The notes under the pieces were generated by a model. It did no database searches. It worked only from the letters and a program-made list of their open reading frames with translations, and was not told the DNA's origin. This document shows, one piece after another, positions 1 to 7,901 of a stretch of 48,576 nucleotides of DNA (position 1 is the stretch's first letter; each line of letters starts with the position of its first letter). Location: contig JACPVQ010000030.1 of the NCBI GenBank assembly GCA_016191645.1, positions 1-48,576 of the forward strand, in the 5' to 3' direction. The stretch comes from Candidatus Solibacter usitatus (lineage in GTDB: Bacteria > Acidobacteriota > Terriglobia > Bryobacterales > Bryobacteraceae). The translations under genes were made by a program, and so were the position numbers.

Positions 1-110
1 AACTACACCGGCGACATCCTCATGGTGGACAACACCGGCAGCACCAGCGCGCCCGTCTTCCCGCAGCCGGGCAAATACGCGAGCGTGCGCGTGCCGGTGG
101 GCTCGAAGCC
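1..110 (+). other. Possible coding fragment in a different frame at window edge
   Basis: Frame 1 from the first base reads as protein-like sequence (aromatic, Gly/Pro and Val rich, for example GKYASVRVPVGSKPWG) up to about base 110. The receptor gene that follows is read in frame 3. Frame 3 over these same bases gives an Arg/His/Gln-rich shadow translation unlike the N-terminus of an Oar-type receptor. So the sequence just before the receptor similarity is either a different coding segment, a frameshift, or an assembly error near a contig end. I do not recognise the family of the short fragment. Confidence 0.3.
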
Positions 111-3100
111 GTGGGGCAATCTTTTCGCGCCGACATCCGGATGCAAGTGGGCACGCTGTCCGACTCCGTGGAAGTCACCGCCGAAGTGGCGCAGCTCACC
201 ACCGAGAACGGAATGATTAAGGGCGACGTCATCGTACAGCAGGAAATACAAGACCTGCCTCTGAATGGACGCGACTTCACCGAACTCGCGCTGCTGGTTC
301 CGGGCGTGGTTCCGAATGCGCAAGGCGGAGCGGGATCGTTCGCCTCCATCAACGGCGCGCGCGGCGACAACACCAACTTCTATGTGGACGGTTTCAACGA
401 CCGCAATGTGCGCGGCGCGGCGGCGCAGTTGCGCCCGAACATCGATGCCATGCAGGAGTTCAAAATGGAGGTCTCCGGTTATTCCGCCGAGTACGGCAAG
501 ATGGCGGGCGGCGTTCTCAACATGGTGCTGCGCTCGGGGACCAATCAGTACCACGGATCGTTTTTCGAATATGTCCGCAACGACAAGTTCGATGCCCGCG
601 CCTATTTCGACCGGGAAAAACTCGGCTTTCACCAGAATCAATTCGGCAGTACGGTAACGGGTCCGCTGACTATTCCCAAGGTCTACAACGGACGCAATCG
701 CACGTTCTTCATGGCGAGCTTCGAAGGCTACCGGCTGTCGTGGGGGCAGACCAGAGTAGGCGTGGTCCCTACGGCTTTGCAGCATGTCGGCGATTTCAGC
801 AAGACGGTTAGCAACACCGGCGTTCCCATTACGGTGCGTAATCCCTATGCAAGCAACCAGCCGTTCGCAGGCAACATCATTCCGGCCAGTCTGTTCAGTC
901 CCGTAGCCAAAAAGATTGTTGACATCTATCCATTGCCGAATCGTGTGGCGCTGGGCAACAATCACCAGGCCATCGCAAACAATGTGAACACCTGGGATAG
1001 TTTCGTCATGCGCTTCGACCACAAGGTTCACAAGAACGATAATCTTGCCGTGCGGTACGGGAAGCGTTTCGGGCGCAACAACGCGCCGTGGGCGGGCAGC
1101 AATCTCGGAGTTTTCCAGAACACGGTGCGCGACGACAGGCTGCTGGGCGGCATCGACTACACGCACATGTTTACGTCGAACATCATTATGGAAGCGCGCT
1201 TTGGCGTAAGCCGCAACGCCAGCCGCGAAAAAATCATTTCCGACGGCTCCGATATGGCGAAGACCCTGGGCATCGGCGGCTCCACCAGCGACCCGCTGTT
1301 GCGCGGATTTCCATTGATCGCCGTTACCAACTACCTTTCCATCGGATATGCGGCGAATCAACCCGTGCAATACTACGTCACGGCGTGGCAGTGGGGCTAC
1401 AAGCTGACGTGGATCAAGGGCAAGCACGTCATGAAGTTCGGTCTGGACTATTCGCGCTATCAATTCAATCAGCCGTACTTCAACAATTCACGCGGCACGA
1501 TGACCGCGAACGGAGTATGGACCGGAGGCGGCACCGCCACAAACGGCAACGCTTACGGCGATCTGCTGCTGGGCCTGCTCAACAGTTCCTCGCACACGTC
1601 GCAAACCACGCGCAACTACATGCGCGAGCAAGGCTACGGATTTTTCTTCAACGACGATTTCAAATTGTCGCGCCGCCTCACGCTCAACCTCGGCATGCGC
1701 TACGAGATCGAGATGCCGGCCTACGACAAGTACGACCGTATGTCGAACTGGCTGCCGCAATACAACAAGATCATCATTGCCAGCACCAACGGCATCGGCG
1801 ATTTCGCCGCGCTGGTGGAGAAAACCGGTTCGGCGAAATACATGGCGATGGCAAAGGATTACGGACTTCCGCGTTCCCTGGTGCATCCTTACTACAAGGG
1901 CGTTGCGCCGCGCGTAGGGTTTGCCTACCGTTTGCGCGGCGACCGCACAGTGCTTCGCGGCGGTTACGGCATCTTCTATGCCGGACAATTGTTGAACGAC
2001 GTGCGCAACGGCTTGGACAACACGTTCCCGTTCATTCTTGCCGACTCGTTCTCACGGCTGGCCGCCGACACAACGGCGTTGACGCTGGCCAATCCGTTTA
2101 ATCCGGCGCGCGGCACGACGGCGGGCGGCGGCACGGGCACCACCACCGGCTTCAAGGTGGATGCTCCCATGGGTTACCTGCAAAGTTACAACCTCACCAT
2201 CGAGCGCAGCGTAGGTTCTTCCAACGTGATCGAGATCGGCTACGTTGGCTCGAAGGGCACGCATCTCGGCCGTCAATACAACATCAACTTGCCCCTTCGC
2301 TCTCTCGAATACTTCCTGGCCTTCGGCACAGGTTTTCCCAATCCATATCTTCCTTTCACCGGCACGATTAACTATTGGGACTTCGGATCGAACTCCATTT
2401 ACAGCACGGGTCAAATCACCTTGCGGCGCAGAGCGCGCGGCGGAATCTTCTATCGCTTGAACTATTCCTACAGCAAATCCATCGATACCAACTCGCAGTT
2501 CACCGGAGCATCGGATGGCGGCTTCGCGCAGGCGCTCGATCCGCGCAACCTGAGCCTGGAACGGGCGCGTTCGGATTGGGATCGCGGCCACGTCATGACC
2601 ACTTCTTTCAGCTACCCGCTGCCCGTGGGAGCCGGCAAGCGTGTTTTTTCGAACGCCGGTCGGATCGTCAACGGCGTGGTTGGCGGATGGACTCTTTCCG
2701 GAACCGCGGTCGCCTACAGCGGCCAGCCGTTTACGATACTCGATTCCACCATCAACGCGAATCTGGGCGAATCTTCGCGGCCCAATCGCATTGCCGCCGG
2801 AAACAACACCAGCGGGCAGGGGCGCAAAGGGATCGACTATCCGTGGTACAACCCGGCGGCGTTCGTTCATACGCCGGGATGCGTCAATGCCACGCCTCGC
2901 GTGTGCACGAAAGATCAATACGGCTTCATTCCGTTCGCGCCGGGCAACTCAGGCCGCAATATTCTCGACGGCCCCGGTTTGTTCAATACCAACCTCACCA
3001 TGATGAAGAACTTCTGGATGGCCGAGCGGAAGCGCGTGCAAATCCGTTGGGAGACGTTCAACATCTGGAATCATCCCAACTTCCAATTGCCGAATCGCAA

Positions 3101-3197
3101 CTACAACGAAACGGCGGCGGGCGTGCTCAGTTCCGCCGCGGCCAGCGGCAATGGCGGCCCACGCGTGATGCAATTCGCGCTACGCTACGAATTCTGA
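111..3197 (+). CDS. Oar-like TonB-dependent outer-membrane receptor, 5' end missing
   Basis: Outer-membrane beta-barrel receptor of the large acidobacterial Oar type, presumed to import a TonB-dependent ligand (substrate unknown). The visible protein starts at the end of the carboxypeptidase-regulatory-like N-domain (ADIRMQVGTLSDSVEVTAE). It continues through the plug (LPLNGRDFTELALLVPGV near residues 47-65, then NFYVDGFNDRN and the GGVLNMVLRSGTN segment). A long barrel follows and ends in the aromatic-terminated strand FALRYEF, as expected for BamA-dependent insertion. Family members are usually 1000-1250 residues with a signal peptide and a full beta-sandwich domain. Those parts are absent here, so the GTG at 111 is not believed to be the true start. 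The stop lies 8 bases before the next gene, a TIM-barrel isomerase, suggesting co-transcription with carbohydrate genes. Confidence 0.85.
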   Translation: MGQSFRADIRMQVGTLSDSVEVTAEVAQLTTENGMIKGDVIVQQEIQDLPLNGRDFTELALLVPGVVPNAQGGAGSFASINGARGDNTNFYVDGFNDRNVRGAAAQLRPNIDAMQEFKMEVSGYSAEYGKMAGGVLNMVLRSGTNQYHGSFFEYVRNDKFDARAYFDREKLGFHQNQFGSTVTGPLTIPKVYNGRNRTFFMASFEGYRLSWGQTRVGVVPTALQHVGDFSKTVSNTGVPITVRNPYASNQPFAGNIIPASLFSPVAKKIVDIYPLPNRVALGNNHQAIANNVNTWDSFVMRFDHKVHKNDNLAVRYGKRFGRNNAPWAGSNLGVFQNTVRDDRLLGGIDYTHMFTSNIIMEARFGVSRNASREKIISDGSDMAKTLGIGGSTSDPLLRGFPLIAVTNYLSIGYAANQPVQYYVTAWQWGYKLTWIKGKHVMKFGLDYSRYQFNQPYFNNSRGTMTANGVWTGGGTATNGNAYGDLLLGLLNSSSHTSQTTRNYMREQGYGFFFNDDFKLSRRLTLNLGMRYEIEMPAYDKYDRMSNWLPQYNKIIIASTNGIGDFAALVEKTGSAKYMAMAKDYGLPRSLVHPYYKGVAPRVGFAYRLRGDRTVLRGGYGIFYAGQLLNDVRNGLDNTFPFILADSFSRLAADTTALTLANPFNPARGTTAGGGTGTTTGFKVDAPMGYLQSYNLTIERSVGSSNVIEIGYVGSKGTHLGRQYNINLPLRSLEYFLAFGTGFPNPYLPFTGTINYWDFGSNSIYSTGQITLRRRARGGIFYRLNYSYSKSIDTNSQFTGASDGGFAQALDPRNLSLERARSDWDRGHVMTTSFSYPLPVGAGKRVFSNAGRIVNGVVGGWTLSGTAVAYSGQPFTILDSTINANLGESSRPNRIAAGNNTSGQGRKGIDYPWYNPAAFVHTPGCVNATPRVCTKDQYGFIPFAPGNSGRNILDGPGLFNTNLTMMKNFWMAERKRVQIRWETFNIWNHPNFQLPNRNYNETAAGVLSSAAASGNGGPRVMQFALRYEF

Positions 3198-3205
3198 AAA
3201 CCATC

Positions 3206-4093
3206 ATGCGCCGAAGAGAGTTTCTGACCCTGCCCGCGCTTGCCGCGGCGCAGGATGCGCCGACGCGATTTCAGATTGCGTGCATGACGCTGCCCTATTC
3301 GGCATTCCCTCTGGAGCGCGCGCTGAGCGGCATCCGCGAAGCCGGATATCAGTACGTCGCATGGGGAACGAATCATCGCAACAGCGGCGGACGGCCCACG
3401 CCCTTGATCGCCGTGGACGCGCCGCCCGCCGAAGCGGCATCGCTTGCGGCGCGGTGCCGGGGCATGAACCTCGAACCCGTGATGATGTTCTGCACGGTGA
3501 ACCTAGAAGCGGCCAACGCGCTGGATGCGCATCTGCGCCGCATCGAACAGGCGGCTGCCGCGAAGATTCCCTTTCTTCTGACTTTCGGCAAGACGGAGCG
3601 GGGCGCATACGAATCCGTCATTGGTAATTTGCAATCGATGGCTGCGCCGGCCAAATCCGCCGGCGTAACCGTGGTCATCAAACAACATGGCGGCAACACC
3701 GGCACAGGCGTAATGTGTTCGCGCATCATCAAAGACGTTGGCCATGAAGCCGTTCGTATGTGTTACGACGCGGGCAACGTCCTGGATTACGAAAGCATCG
3801 ATCCGCTGCCGGACATCCGCGCCTGCTGGCGCGATGTGCGCGCCTTCGCCATCAAGGATCATCGCAAGACGCCGAAAAACGAGGACTGCGGCCCCGGCTT
3901 CGGCGAGATCGATCACTACAAGCTTCTGGCTCCCGTCATGCGCACCGGCTTGGTCATGCCTCTGGCGTGTGAGAATATCTTTGAACCTCTGGTCCCCAGG
4001 CCAACGTCGCCCGAAGGAGTGGACGCGCTCGCAAGACGCGCCCGCGAATATCTGGTGAGCGTGGTGCGAGGACTGGAAATCTCCGCGAGGTAA
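3206..4093 (+). CDS. Secreted sugar phosphate isomerase/epimerase-like TIM-barrel protein
   Basis: Member of the xylose-isomerase-like/AP-endonuclease-2 TIM-barrel superfamily (about 295 residues), which includes sugar epimerases, inosose dehydratases and 3-keto-sugar enzymes. The start at 3206 gives a short twin-arginine-like leader (MRRREFLTLPALAAAQ), implying export. Residues of the family's metal/substrate pocket are visible as KQHGGN, CYDAGNVLDY, FAIKDH and ACENIF. The open frame extends far upstream, but that part is antisense-like overlap with the receptor and was excluded. The gene begins 8 bases after the receptor stop and its own stop is 2 bases before the oxidoreductase ATG, so these form an operon. 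The exact reaction is not determinable from sequence. The context suggests a sugar or keto-sugar. Confidence 0.8.
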   Translation: MRRREFLTLPALAAAQDAPTRFQIACMTLPYSAFPLERALSGIREAGYQYVAWGTNHRNSGGRPTPLIAVDAPPAEAASLAARCRGMNLEPVMMFCTVNLEAANALDAHLRRIEQAAAAKIPFLLTFGKTERGAYESVIGNLQSMAAPAKSAGVTVVIKQHGGNTGTGVMCSRIIKDVGHEAVRMCYDAGNVLDYESIDPLPDIRACWRDVRAFAIKDHRKTPKNEDCGPGFGEIDHYKLLAPVMRTGLVMPLACENIFEPLVPRPTSPEGVDALARRAREYLVSVVRGLEISAR

Positions 4094-4095
4094 TT

Positions 4096-5205
4096 ATGAA
4101 TCGTCGAACTTTCTTCGTCAGCGCCGCCACAGCCGCGGCATCCCAACTTTCCCATGCCCAGGAGCGCCAAAACACGGGCATGATCGGCGTCGGCAACCGC
4201 GGGTCGCATCTGCTGCAAGGCGTCATGCAGCAGCCCGATGCCAAGGTCGCCATGATCTGCGACATCAAGCCGGACCGCCTGGACAAGGCCGCCACCGCGG
4301 CGGCAAAGGACAATCCATCCACTACGCCCGACTGGCGCAAGATCATCGACCGCAAAGATATCACCGCCGTCTTCATCGCCACGCCGCCGCACCTGCACGC
4401 CGAGATGGCGATGGCGGCGATCAAAGCGGGCAAGCACGTCTATTGTGAAAAACCCATCGGCGTCACCGCCGCGCAAGTGCGTGAACTGCTGGCTGTCGCG
4501 CGCGCGTCGAAAACCGTCTTTGTCGCCGGGCAGCAGCTGCGCTCGCAAAAACAGCTTGGCGAAGCGGTACGCAAGATTCGCGAAGGCGTCATCGGCGACG
4601 TGATCATGGTCAAAGCGCAGCGCCACGCCACCAACGATATCGCCCACGATGGCACCTCCGGCGATTGGTACTTCGACGTCACCAAATCGGGCGGCTATTT
4701 GATTGAGCAATCCGTGCACAATCTCGATCTGTGTAATTGGGTGATTGGCGCGCATCCCACCAGCGCCTCGGGCTATGGCGCGACCATGCTCTTCAAAAAC
4801 GATCCTCCCGGCCGCACCATCTTTGATTGCGGCAGCATCACGTTTCAATATCCAGGCGGCGTCCACATGTCATTCACGCAGAATGTATTCCATCCGCGCG
4901 GCATGCCCAACGGCAATCAATACGTCTACGTCTACGGCACCAAGGGCGCGGTGGATCTGATGAGCCCGGGCGCGGGGATGATGTATCCGATGGGACGCGA
5001 AGGCAAGCCGTCGCAGCTCGCCGAGAAGCAGCAGGAAGATCAACACGCGCACATCGCGGCGTTCTACAATTGCGTCCTGCGCGGCGGCGTCTCACCGGCC
5101 GACATCACCGTGGGCGCAACCGCCGCGCTCACTTCGATTCTCGGCCACGAAGCGATGAAGCAGCAGAAAGTCGTCACCTGGAAAGAACTCGGCGTGAACG
5201 TGTAG
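4096..5205 (+). CDS. Tat-exported Gfo/Idh/MocA family oxidoreductase
   Basis: NAD(P)-dependent oxidoreductase of the glucose-fructose oxidoreductase/inositol dehydrogenase/MocA family, 369 residues, which is typical length. It has a Tat leader (MNRRTFFVSAATAAASQLSHA), a Rossmann motif GMIGVGNRG (about residues 28-36), the cofactor-side hallmark CEKPIG (117-122, with Lys119 in the usual catalytic position), and a SVHNLDLCNW segment containing His208 and Asp212 in the substrate site. Exported members carry tightly bound cofactor, as in periplasmic glucose-fructose oxidoreductase. Here the family would oxidise or interconvert a sugar, possibly at C3, given the DUF1080 gene downstream; that part is inference. 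The ATG is 2 bases after the preceding stop. Confidence 0.85.
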   Translation: MNRRTFFVSAATAAASQLSHAQERQNTGMIGVGNRGSHLLQGVMQQPDAKVAMICDIKPDRLDKAATAAAKDNPSTTPDWRKIIDRKDITAVFIATPPHLHAEMAMAAIKAGKHVYCEKPIGVTAAQVRELLAVARASKTVFVAGQQLRSQKQLGEAVRKIREGVIGDVIMVKAQRHATNDIAHDGTSGDWYFDVTKSGGYLIEQSVHNLDLCNWVIGAHPTSASGYGATMLFKNDPPGRTIFDCGSITFQYPGGVHMSFTQNVFHPRGMPNGNQYVYVYGTKGAVDLMSPGAGMMYPMGREGKPSQLAEKQQEDQHAHIAAFYNCVLRGGVSPADITVGATAALTSILGHEAMKQQKVVTWKELGVNV

Positions 5206-5659
5206 GCGTTTCGTCCACGACCTGGGCGTGAAGGCGATTCGGCCTCTGTCAAGGGCAAGGGCAAACGCCTGAATTCCGCGCCTGCGCTGTTCCAGGACCT
5301 CCCCGGACCAACACATCTAAACACCGCGCAGTCCAGCCCCGCCATTCCTGAATCTCCAAACCTAACGCAATACCGTCGATCCTTCGTTGAAGTCTCCCTC
5401 TGTTCGCACACTCCCCCTCCTCGTCTCCAAAGCCGATAAACCTAACTAAACTAACGCGGGAGCGGTAGTACGACTCCCAGTACTTTTTCACTTTGAAATT
5501 GGGTCGTGATGGGAAAGTCAATAGGTTTTTCGCTTTACTTAGTACAGGTACTCAACCTAAATTGGACTAGGACTGTTTTCACTTAGTCCTAAAACTTTTT
5601 GGCGGAAACTTCAAGAAGTACTGGGACTAAGTTGAGTTTTCCTGCTGGAGACCAAAACT
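5206..5659. other. 454-bp gene-free region with AT-richer, GTAC-rich 3' half
   Basis: No credible reading frame. The first half is ordinary GC-rich spacer. From about 5450 onward the sequence becomes noticeably AT-richer than its surroundings and contains five GTAC tetranucleotides (5468, 5480, 5542, 5548, 5618), mostly within AGTAC, and repeated GGACTA/TAGTCC words. The ten-mer CTTAGTACAG (5538-5547) recurs immediately after the downstream gene at 7677-7686. The promoter for the first astacin-like gene should lie here, but no confident -35/-10 pair could be chosen. Confidence 0.55.
5581..5632 (+). promoter_or_regulatory. Inverted repeat in the leader of the first astacin-like gene
   Basis: ACTTAGTCC (5581-5589) is a perfect 9-base inverted match to GGACTAAGT (5624-5632). 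A second hairpin, ACTTC-AA-GAAGT (5608-5619), is nested in the loop. The outer arm ends about 28 bases before the ATG, and a GGAG ribosome-binding site follows at about 5646. It could be an operator or a mRNA leader structure. Function is inference. Confidence 0.35.
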
Positions 5660-7681
5660 ATGACCCTCAAGATCGCCATTTCCATCTGTCTCGCCGTTAG
5701 CTTTCCGGCCCCCGCGCAGAACGTGGATTCCTTAGTGCTTCGCGCGCCGCTGAACGGTTGGCTGAGTAGCGCCGCCAAGTGGACCGCCAATGCCGAAAGC
5801 GAGACCGCGGCCGCCGAAGGAAGAGTGCGGCAACTGCCCGCCATCTCCGAAGAGGCGCTCCCGTTTCTTTCCGCCACCGGAGAAGACACGAATCTCGTGA
5901 TCCGGCTGGAGAGCCCCGGCGCAGTCGCGTTGCGCGTGCATTTTGAAAACTTCCATCTTCCCGAAGGCGCATTGGTTTACGTGTACGGCATCGATGCCGG
6001 CAACCGCGTGACGCAGATCTCCGGTCCTTATAAGGGAGCGGGCCCACTGGGCACGGGGAAGTTCTGGGCGCGGCCGGTGCCAGGCGCAACGGCCGTCGTG
6101 GAAGTGCAGTTGCCGGAGGAGATTGCGAACCTGCCATTCACGTTGCGGGAAGTCGCCATTCCCGAATCCTATGAAGGATGGGCCGAGGCAACCATCTCCC
6201 GGAGCAGTGAAACGCGGACTTCCATCTTTCGTGGAATGGCCATCACGCACGATGTGGTGGATGGCATCGCCATCGCCGGCGGCGACATGGTTTTGGGCCG
6301 CGCCGACGAACTGGAGCCGTATACGGAAGGCAAAGTATTGCCGTCGCGCGAAAGCGTTGCCATCACGGGTTCCAACTACCGCTGGCCGGGCGGCATTGTC
6401 CCGTACACGGTCTCACCCACGCTCCCGAATTCGGTTCGCGTCCTGATCGCCGTGCTCAATTGGAATTACTACATGCCGGGCGTGATCACACTGGTCCCGC
6501 GCACTACGGAGACCGACTACGTTAACTTCGTGAACCCCAGTTCGCCCACTATTTGCAACTCCTACGTCGGCCGCAGGGGCGGCGTGCAAGTCATCAATCT
6601 GGGCGACTATTGCAACGCCACCAATGCCATTCACGAGATTGGCCATGCCGTCGGCCTGTGGCATGAGCATACGCGTTCGGACCGCGATAGCTATGTCAAA
6701 GTCCTGTGGGAAAACGTGGACCCAACCTTGGCCTACAATTTCTCGGTTCAGTCGAACAGCGTGAATACGACTCCTTACGACTACAACTCCGTGATGCACT
6801 ACCCTAATTACACGTTCTCGAAAAACGGTCTGCCCACGCTGCAAACCATTCCGCCGGGAATCCCCATTGGTCAGGGCGCCAGCCTCTCCTCGAATGATGT
6901 TGTGGGAGTGAAGGCCATCTATAGCGGCGCTCCCGCACCGCCGCCGCCGCCGAGTCCGGCGCAAGTGCAAATTACGTTTTCTTCAAACCCATCCGGTTTG
7001 CCTGTCACCATCGACGGCACACAATACACAGCGCCCGTTACGAAATCGTTCACAGCCGGCCAGCAGGCGGCGATCGCGGCCCTGGTCCCCGCGGCGAATG
7101 CGGGAACGCGTTACAGCTTCAGTAGTTGGAGCGATGGCGGCGCGCAGTCACACACGTACACCGTGCCATCCTCCGCCACCACCATTACGGCCAACTATGC
7201 GGCGCAATATCAATTGTCGGTGGGCGCTTCGCCTGCGAACATCGGCGCGACAGTGGCCAGCGCGCCGGCATCGTTGGATGGATTCTACAATCCGGGCAGC
7301 ACCGTTGGGCTCTCCGCAACGGCTCCCTTTGGCTACTGTTTTACGGGTTGGTCCGGCATTCTCAATGTGGCGAACACCATCACGTCTGTCGTTCTGGGCG
7401 GACCGCTGACTGTCAGCGCGAACTTCAGCACAGGCGGCCTGGTTCTTCCTTCATGGGTGATGGTTGCCGGTTCCGCCACTACCGCGCAAGTGGCGCTGAC
7501 CAGTACTGCCGGTTGCGTTTGGAAGGTTACTCCAGCCAGTCCGTGGATCACGGTTACTACCCCTTCCGGCAGCGGATCAGGAACCATTGGACTAGGTTTG
7601 CAGAAGAACACCACGGGCCTTACGCGATTCGGCGTCATCCAAATCAACAACCAATACGTGTTCATCGTACAGTTGGCTTAG
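5660..7681 (+). CDS. Secreted astacin-like (M12A) metalloprotease, copy 1
   Basis: Predicted secreted zinc endopeptidase, 673 residues. It starts with a Sec signal peptide (about residues 1-19, cut after FPAPAQ). Next is a beta-sandwich module with LRAPLNGWL and GPYKGAGPLGTGKFW (about 28-170), a type seen at the N-terminus of other secreted acidobacterial proteases. The catalytic domain carries HEIGHAVGLWHEHTRSDR (His325, Glu326, His329, His335 and the astacin/metzincin Arg-Asp extension) and a Met-turn SVMHY (Ser377-Tyr381). A Pro-rich linker (APPPPPPSPA) follows, then InlB-B-like repeats with the FxxWSDGG and CFTGWSG motifs, and a C-terminal BACON-like Cys-Trp domain (CVWKVTPASPWITV). The start is supported by GGAG 12 bases upstream. 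It has a close tandem paralogue immediately downstream. Confidence 0.85.
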   Translation: MTLKIAISICLAVSFPAPAQNVDSLVLRAPLNGWLSSAAKWTANAESETAAAEGRVRQLPAISEEALPFLSATGEDTNLVIRLESPGAVALRVHFENFHLPEGALVYVYGIDAGNRVTQISGPYKGAGPLGTGKFWARPVPGATAVVEVQLPEEIANLPFTLREVAIPESYEGWAEATISRSSETRTSIFRGMAITHDVVDGIAIAGGDMVLGRADELEPYTEGKVLPSRESVAITGSNYRWPGGIVPYTVSPTLPNSVRVLIAVLNWNYYMPGVITLVPRTTETDYVNFVNPSSPTICNSYVGRRGGVQVINLGDYCNATNAIHEIGHAVGLWHEHTRSDRDSYVKVLWENVDPTLAYNFSVQSNSVNTTPYDYNSVMHYPNYTFSKNGLPTLQTIPPGIPIGQGASLSSNDVVGVKAIYSGAPAPPPPPSPAQVQITFSSNPSGLPVTIDGTQYTAPVTKSFTAGQQAAIAALVPAANAGTRYSFSSWSDGGAQSHTYTVPSSATTITANYAAQYQLSVGASPANIGATVASAPASLDGFYNPGSTVGLSATAPFGYCFTGWSGILNVANTITSVVLGGPLTVSANFSTGGLVLPSWVMVAGSATTAQVALTSTAGCVWKVTPASPWITVTTPSGSGSGTIGLGLQKNTTGLTRFGVIQINNQYVFIVQLA

Positions 7682-7901
7682 TACAGTTTTTTTGCAGTCA
7701 ACCCAAACACGCTGATGAGGTTACAACGGTTGCAGTCGTAAGAGTACCAGTACTTTGATACTCCGAACGGAAGGCCTATCGACGGTACGATAGAGTGCCT
7801 ACGTAGGACTATCGCTAACCCCTAATCTATTGGTTTTCCAGAACAATTCGGCTAGACTGTTCGTTAGTGAAGACAGCCTGTTGGAAGAGGACGAACCTAC
7901 T
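7682..7901. other. 220-bp spacer between protease paralogues, GTAC-rich
   Basis: No gene. It begins with CTTAGTACAG overlapping the upstream stop, the same ten-mer found in front of the first protease gene. Four GTAC sites occur (7681, 7744, 7750, 7785), along with the palindrome CCTACGTAGG (7798-7807) and a TAGGACTA word like those upstream of copy 1. The base composition is again AT-richer than the flanking coding DNA. An in-frame upstream extension of the next gene from 7830 exists, but it lacks a signal-peptide character and was rejected. Confidence 0.5.

Noticed and set aside
3-1463. Long minus-strand open frame opposite the first receptor
   Set aside because: Its translation is Arg/His/Val-rich without family motifs, and it mirrors a receptor with clear plug and barrel signatures; it is a GC-rich antisense shadow.
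2375-3205. 480-bp-plus upstream extension of the TIM-barrel gene frame
   Set aside because: It overlaps the receptor barrel in another frame and reads as Arg/Gln/His-rich noise; the true protein starts at the Tat-like leader at 3206.
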